This document shows positions 59,711 to 64,000 of a DNA stretch of 64,000 nt, piece after piece; positions within the stretch are counted from its first letter, which is position 1, and each line of letters starts with the position of its first letter. The DNA comes from Gnetum montanum (lineage: Eukaryota; Streptophyta; Gnetopsida; Gnetales; Gnetaceae): the NCBI GenBank assembly GCA_015680685.1, contig MNCI01027002.1, forward strand, positions 186,001 through 250,000, read 5' to 3'. The translations under genes were made by a program, and so were the position numbers. The notes below the pieces were generated by a model. That model was not told where the DNA came from. It saw only the letters and a list, made by a program, of their open reading frames with translations, and ran no database searches.

Positions 59711-59724
59711 GCCCCCCTTTTTCA
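59711..59724 (-). other. Tat polypurine tract
   Basis: The minus strand reads AAAAAGGGGGGCC immediately inside the 3' LTR, a strong purine primer for plus-strand synthesis. Confidence 0.8.
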
Positions 59725-60740
59725 ACATCTAGAGAAAGGGCTCGAGAGATGTTGACAAAGAAAACGAAACACCACAGAAGGCATGATGCTGATGTTGCCA
59801 CTCGGTGAGTGTCAAGATGTCATTTGGCTACGCTTGAGAGTGTTGCATTAGTTTCTAGGCACAGGGCAAAGATGAGGTTTAGCAAGGTCCCTCATTGGAG
59901 TGCTCATGAGGGACTTGTTCATGTTTTCATCTTTCCTCTGACCTTCGACCTCATGTAGGACTAGTGTTTCCTTCGCAAGATGAGTTGTGTTACATCCACA
60001 AATGGTTTTAACCTACCTACAGATGCTTCCTATGCGGCAAGCTGTGTTACACACGTCATGGAATTTGCACTCTAAAGTAGTCAAGCTAGTCGAGGCACTC
60101 ACTTTGCGATGTCGTAGCATCTGCTGCTCTGGTTAGAGTTGCCTCCTGCTGCACCCTATAAGCACGATGGAGAGCAAAACAACCATGATGTGAAGCGAGG
60201 GAAGAGGTCTTGCTTACTGCAGACGTTGTTGAAGCTCTTGGACATCCAAAGTAGGAAGGCCAGCAGTGGCCTTGGAAGCACCGATGTGGAGGAGCTTGCG
60301 TCGAAGCCACCAGGAGTTGCTGTGAGTGTGGATGCTTTGGAATCCCTGCCAAAGGCATGCATTCTCAGTTCAGCTATGGGATCAGTTACCACATAGCTAA
60401 ACGTCATGCGAGTTGAGGCATTGGCAGGGGGCTGGAGGATGACAATATTGTGGTTGGGCCACAATACTGCTAGAACTCTAGCAGCAGGCATTGGCCAAGG
60501 AACTACCATCAGGGCGATGGGCTGTGACGGTGGTAGGTCCGAAGGACCAGTGCGACATCATATGACATCTTTGGAGGATCAACACGATGCCAAGGGTGGT
60601 GGTGTTGCATGCATTCCAAATCGTGTTCCTAATGCTTCGTGAACTACATTCTGGAGCTGCAACGTCCCACCCCCACATCGGCATTGTGCATGCTTATTCG
60701 ATGTGTACATGACATAGATGCATGCTAGGAATGTAACACG
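59725..60740. other. Tat 3' region with antisense open frame
   Basis: Between PPT and minisatellite lies about 1 kb of comparatively GC- and CpG-rich DNA. A plus-strand frame at 60,139-60,396 (85 residues; CLLQTLLKLLDIQSRKAS, later SVDALESLPKACILSSAMGS) overlaps a 117-residue minus-strand frame at 60,156-60,509. Some Tat elements are known to carry extra frames, including antisense ones, downstream of pol. I do not recognise either product; host-gene capture is an alternative. Confidence 0.4.
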
Positions 60741-60743
60741 AAC

Positions 60744-61080
60744 CCAGTTTTAGGTCTTGGTAGACCGTGTGCTAGTTTAGAGTCCCAGTAGATTGCTGTG
60801 CTGGTTTAAGGTCCCAGCATACTGTACATGCCAATTTATAGTTATAGCGGACTAACTGTGCCAGTTTTACATTGTAGCAGATGGTTGCCACCAGTTTAAC
60901 ATCATAGCAGATGTTGCTTGTTGTTGTTTCTAGTTTACCATCATAGTGGATGATGCTTGATGCTGCTAGTTTAATGTCATTACAGACATAGCTTGATGCT
61001 GCCAGTTTATCATCGTAGCGGATGTTGCTCATTTCTATTGCCAATTTATTGTTGTAGTGAATGCTTCTGGATGCTTTCAT
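60744..61080 (-). repeat. Minisatellite of 30-39-bp units, frame-preserving
   Basis: ccagttta-type anchors occur at 60,744, 60,772, 60,801, 60,831, 60,861, 60,891, 60,930, 60,966, 61,002 and 61,041. From the third anchor the spacing is 30, 30, 30, 39, 36, 36, 39, all multiples of three. The minus strand is open over 60,772-61,080 (102 residues) and reads as eight repeats of 10-13 residues with the pattern [IV]-x-[YNW]-[DN]-x-K-[LP], for example IRYDDKLAASSY and ICYDVKLVAT. Position: between integrase and the 3' LTR. Confidence 0.75.
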
Positions 61081-61118
61081 GCTTCAAATGTAGTACGGCT
61101 TGAGGTATGAGTGATTCA

Positions 61119-62060
61119 CTAGTTGGCGAACTTGTTGCCATCTATTTTTGCCAGCTTGAAGGCTCCGCTTCTAAAGGCTTTAGTGACCATGTAAGGGCCT
61201 TCCCAGTTGGCTAAGAATTTGCTCACATGTTCACGAATGACCTTGAGGATGAGGTCTCCCTTCTGTACTGGTCGTCGATGCAGGTCCACACGGTGCTTTT
61301 TCTGTTGCTTGCTCTGGTAGTGCTCTATGCATCTCAACATCTACTCGCACTCCTCCTCTATTGAGTCGAGGTTGATTATCTATGACTCATTATTCTGGGC
61401 TTTGCTCACGACATTCGAGAGGATCATCTGAAGTGATGGTACCTACAACTCAAGAGGCAACATAGCTTCAGATCCATAAACAAGGTTGTAAGGAGTCTTA
61501 CTTATCATGGTTCTGCATGTCGTTCTATAGGCCCATAGGATGTAGAGGATTTGCTCGTGCCACCACCTCTTGTTGTTGCCAAGCATCCGCTTTAGCAAGT
61601 TGATTATGGACTTATTTGTAGCCTCTGCCTATCTGTTCGCCTACAGGTAGTACAAGGAGCAAAATGATTTCTTAATGCTTAGGTTATTGCAGAAGGTTCA
61701 CATTTCCATGCTACTGAATTGTGGCCCATTTTCAGTCACAATTGTCATTGGAAGCCGAAACCTTATCACGATGTTGTCTAGGATGAAATGGCAGATTTTC
61801 TGAGATGTCGTTTTAAGCAAGGGAATAGCTTCTAGCCACTTAGTAAAATGCTCAGCGGCAGTGATAATGAAGCTATGCCATGTAGAGGACTTAGGCGTGA
61901 TAGGACCTATGAGGTCTAGTCCCCATTGTTGGAAAGGCCATGTGATTTGCATTAGGTGTAGGTCTGTAGGTGAGACGTGTATGAGATTTGCGTATCTCTA
62001 GCACGTGTTGCACGTCTTAACTTTCGACAGGCAATCATGCTCCATGTGGGGCCAATAGTA
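61119..62060 (-). pseudogene. Tat integrase
   Basis: Zinc-binding remnant KTCNTC near 62,005-62,025, followed by a TAG where a Gln is usual. The core at 61,698-61,952 reads QWGLDLIGPI (first catalytic Asp), then FTKWLEAIPL and VTENGPQF (second catalytic Asp replaced by Glu) near 61,718-61,742. The Glu region lies near 61,600-61,690 and is degraded. The C-terminal domain at 61,119-61,340 contains KGDLILKVIREHVSKF and ANWEGPYMVTKAF, typical of Tat integrases. Confidence 0.88.
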
Positions 62061-62258
62061 CCCTAGGCATATGATTTTTGTAACCATAGCCCTGGGTGCT
62101 ATGTGTCCACCACACAACCCCTTATGTAATTCATTAACTACCTTCTGCACCTGCTCCCCACCCATGCATGCCAGCAATATCCTGTCGTAGGATTATTGGC
62201 ACAGGGCATCATTCCCCATGAGGGTATATTATCAAGCATGCTTTTGGATCGCATCTCT

Positions 62259-62860
62259 CTAAGTAGATGTTAGTCCATGTGGAGGTTCACCATGTTGCAG
62301 GTAGGCTTTAATGTTAGAGTACCACTCTTGGGTATCCGCAACACTAATATAGGCCACGTGTCCCGCCTGAGTGATAGGCTCGATACATTCGATAATCGAA
62401 GTAGGAAAACTTGCAAACAAGTGTGGTGGAATGTTTAATGTAAGGGTGACTAAGGAATTTGCCATGATGTTCTCGTTGTGTGGCATGTGTTGCACATATG
62501 TGGTTGCAAATTGCTTAAGCATGCTTTTTGCTAGGTTGCAGTAGGGTTGCAAGTGCATAGCTTTGCAGACGTAGACCTTGGTGATTTGAATCACAACTAG
62601 TTGTGAATCAGCACAAATTACCAAGTGTTGTATGCATAGTGTTTGGGTAGCTGATAGGCCTCTAAGTACCCCTCATACTCTGCCACATTGTTGGTGTAGG
62701 GGAATGTGAAATGATAAGAAAAAGGGTGCATTTCCCTAGAGGGAAACGTAATGATGACACCTGCACTACCTCCTCGCGAGGTTGAAGCACTGTCAAAGTG
62801 TAGAGTAGCTTCTAGGTGCGATGGAATGATGTTGATTGTGCCAACATGCTCGTTTGGGAA
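62259..62860 (-). pseudogene. Tat second RNase H (aRNH)
   Basis: The extra RNase H of Tat elements. The frame reads LHFDSASTSRGGSAGVII near 62,760-62,820 (first Asp), NNVAEYEGYLEA near 62,660-62,695 (Glu), and after a frameshift around 62,620-62,660 continues VICADSQLVVIQI (second catalytic Asp) at 62,585-62,624. YVQHMPHNENIMANSLVTL follows. The catalytic D-E-D residues are present; the frameshift separates them. Confidence 0.88.
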
Positions 62861-63240
62861 TTTGGAATTTATGGTTGCATGGTCGCCGATGGGTGAGGCT
62901 GTAAGTTGCATTGCTATGGCTTGATCCTTGGTCGATGACTGGCTTACATAGTGTAGGTCGAACTCCACAGTTATTACTTTCCATTGAGCTATCCTGCTGC
63001 TTTCATACAGGTTGTTAGTAATAGCCTTAAGTATGTTGCTTTTGCAAATGATGTTGACTACATTATGAAATAGATAGTGCCTCCACTTTTTCAATGCAAA
63101 CACTAAGGCAAGGCAATTCCTCTCTACTTCATTGTATTTCACCTCATAAGCTATTAATGCATGACTTAGGTAGGACACTGGTATCTCAGATTCATCATCT
63201 TATTTCTGACATAGCAGTGCTATGATAGATGTGTTGGAGG
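62861..63240 (-). pseudogene. Tat RNase H (first)
   Basis: The 63,178 start of the open stretch reads YLSHALIAYEVKYNEVERNC, then LALVFALKKWRHYL, the usual gypsy RNase H blocks. It is in the same frame as the RT upstream, but two stop codons lie between 63,178 and 63,250. Confidence 0.88.
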
Positions 63241-64000
63241 TGGAAAGCTAGATGAAGAAAGGCTTATCCCTTTGTGGTGGGTCCACAGTTGGGAGGTGTG
63301 AGAGCTCTTTCTTCAAGTCGTCAAAGGCTTGTTGACACTGGGTTGTCCACTCGAAGTTAACCCCTTTCTTTAGAAGATGTTGCATGGGGTGTAACTTGTC
63401 AGTCAACTTTGCTATAAACCTTTGGATGAATTGTACTCTACCTTGCAAGCCACGTAACTCCTTAAGGTTTGTAGGGGGTGCCAAGTTGACGATGGCCTTG
63501 ACTTTGTTAGGGTCCACCCTTATTCTAGCCTTTGATACTACGAACCCTAACATGCATCCAGTTTTCACATTGAAGACACACTTCTTAGGATGAAGGCGTA
63601 GGTCATGCATTTGGAAACATTTAAGGACTACCCCAAGACCGCATGGGTGATGAACTGCCTCCTTGGACTTGACTGCTATATCATCCACGTAGTCATTTAA
63701 CATTTCTAGGATGTAGTCGCTGAAGATGTAGGTCATGGATTGCTGGTAGGTTGCTCCAGTGTTTTTGAGTCCAAAAGACATCATGGTGTAATAGAAGGTC
63801 CCCCATGGGGTCATGAAGGTTGTCGTTAGCTGATGCTCCGGGTTGATGCCAATTTGGTTGTAACTGGAGAAGCCATCCATGAAGGATAGCAGAGCATGAC
63901 CAACCATGGTGTCGATGAATTGATTGATGCTTGGAAGGGGGAAATCGTATTTGATCATCGCCTTGTTCTGATCCTAGAAGTCTATGCAGATTCGTATTCT
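63241..64000 (-). pseudogene. Tat reverse transcriptase (continues off window)
   Basis: The 236-residue open frame 63,248-63,958 encodes palm and thumb: SFMDGFSSYNQIGINPE, TTFMTPWGTFYYTMMSFGLK, NDYVDDIAVKSK (catalytic YVDD at 63,680-63,691, intact), LHPKKCVF and LKELRGLQGRVQFIQRFI. The fingers region lies right of the window. This is the best-preserved RT of the window. Confidence 0.92.

Larger units (their letters stand above)
58101..64000 (-). mobile_element. Tat-type Ty3/gypsy element (5' part off window)
   Basis: Right to left on the minus strand: RT, RNase H, a second RNase H, integrase, a repeat-rich 3' region with an antisense frame, PPT and 3' LTR (58,101-59,707). The second RNase H between RNase H and integrase is diagnostic of the Tat lineage (Ogre/Retand group). 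It inserted into duplication copy B after cttagt. Pol keeps one frame over most of its length with only a few stops, and CpG is frequent, so it appears younger than the other elements. Confidence 0.9.

Overview
The window looks like nuclear DNA of a seed plant with a large, repeat-rich genome. Several superfamilies of decayed LTR retrotransposons are stacked inside one another, and there is only one recognisable host gene: a plant class I (hevein + GH19) chitinase. A gymnosperm is plausible but nothing here proves it. There is no bacterial-type organisation (no operons, no CRISPR) and I found no intact tRNA or rRNA gene.

Region by region. (1) 1-22,372 is a nest of three related Ty3/gypsy elements on the minus strand, with Athila-like layout and PBSs resembling tRNA-Asp. 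E2 is the oldest (6,536-13,295, with its 5' LTR resuming near 22,312). E1 (1-6,535, running off the left edge) inserted into the 3' part of E2's pol. E3 (13,296-22,306, both LTRs visible) inserted into E2's 5' LTR. E3 has lost most of gag and carries a foreign block of GCATAG-type palindromic repeats in its place. (2) 22,373-31,265 holds an older repeat with a tRNA-like (SINE-like) piece, a minus-strand Ty1/copia element C1 (about 22,830-27,419), and AT-rich DNA with LINE 3'-end remnants. (3) 31,266-43,780 is mostly AT-rich intergenic DNA with a second, plus-strand copia element C2 (about 34,640-37,225 plus a probable long 3' LTR). (4) 43,780-49,400 is intergenic: a LINE remnant, several short tandem duplications, a copia-free paralogue of the C1 insertion region, and a few CpG-richer low-copy patches. 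(5) 49,404-50,728 is the chitinase locus. It has a hevein domain, Pro-rich hinge, GH19 domain with one 143-bp intron, an in-frame TGA 42 codons before the ancestral stop, no in-frame start codon, and antisense hevein fragments head-to-head at its 5' end. (6) 53,287-58,100 is a second copy of 26,391-31,265, sharing the C1 LTR/flank junction, with an assembly gap of 379 N. (7) 58,101-64,000 is a minus-strand Tat-type gypsy element with a dual RNase H. It inserted into that second copy, and it shows palindrome-rich LTR DNA and a frame-preserving minisatellite between pol and the 3' LTR.

The genes do not form a pathway. The retroelement proteins (gag, protease, RT, RNase H, integrase) are relics with stops, frameshifts and in places lost catalytic residues. 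The chitinase would be a secreted or vacuolar defence enzyme in its family, but this copy looks broken. No clear new biological system is visible. The most unusual features are the inverted hevein fragments at the chitinase 5' end, the coding-like minisatellite and palindromic LTR of the Tat element, and the patchwork replacement of gag in E3. Percentages and similarities mentioned are by eye; no alignment or database search was run.
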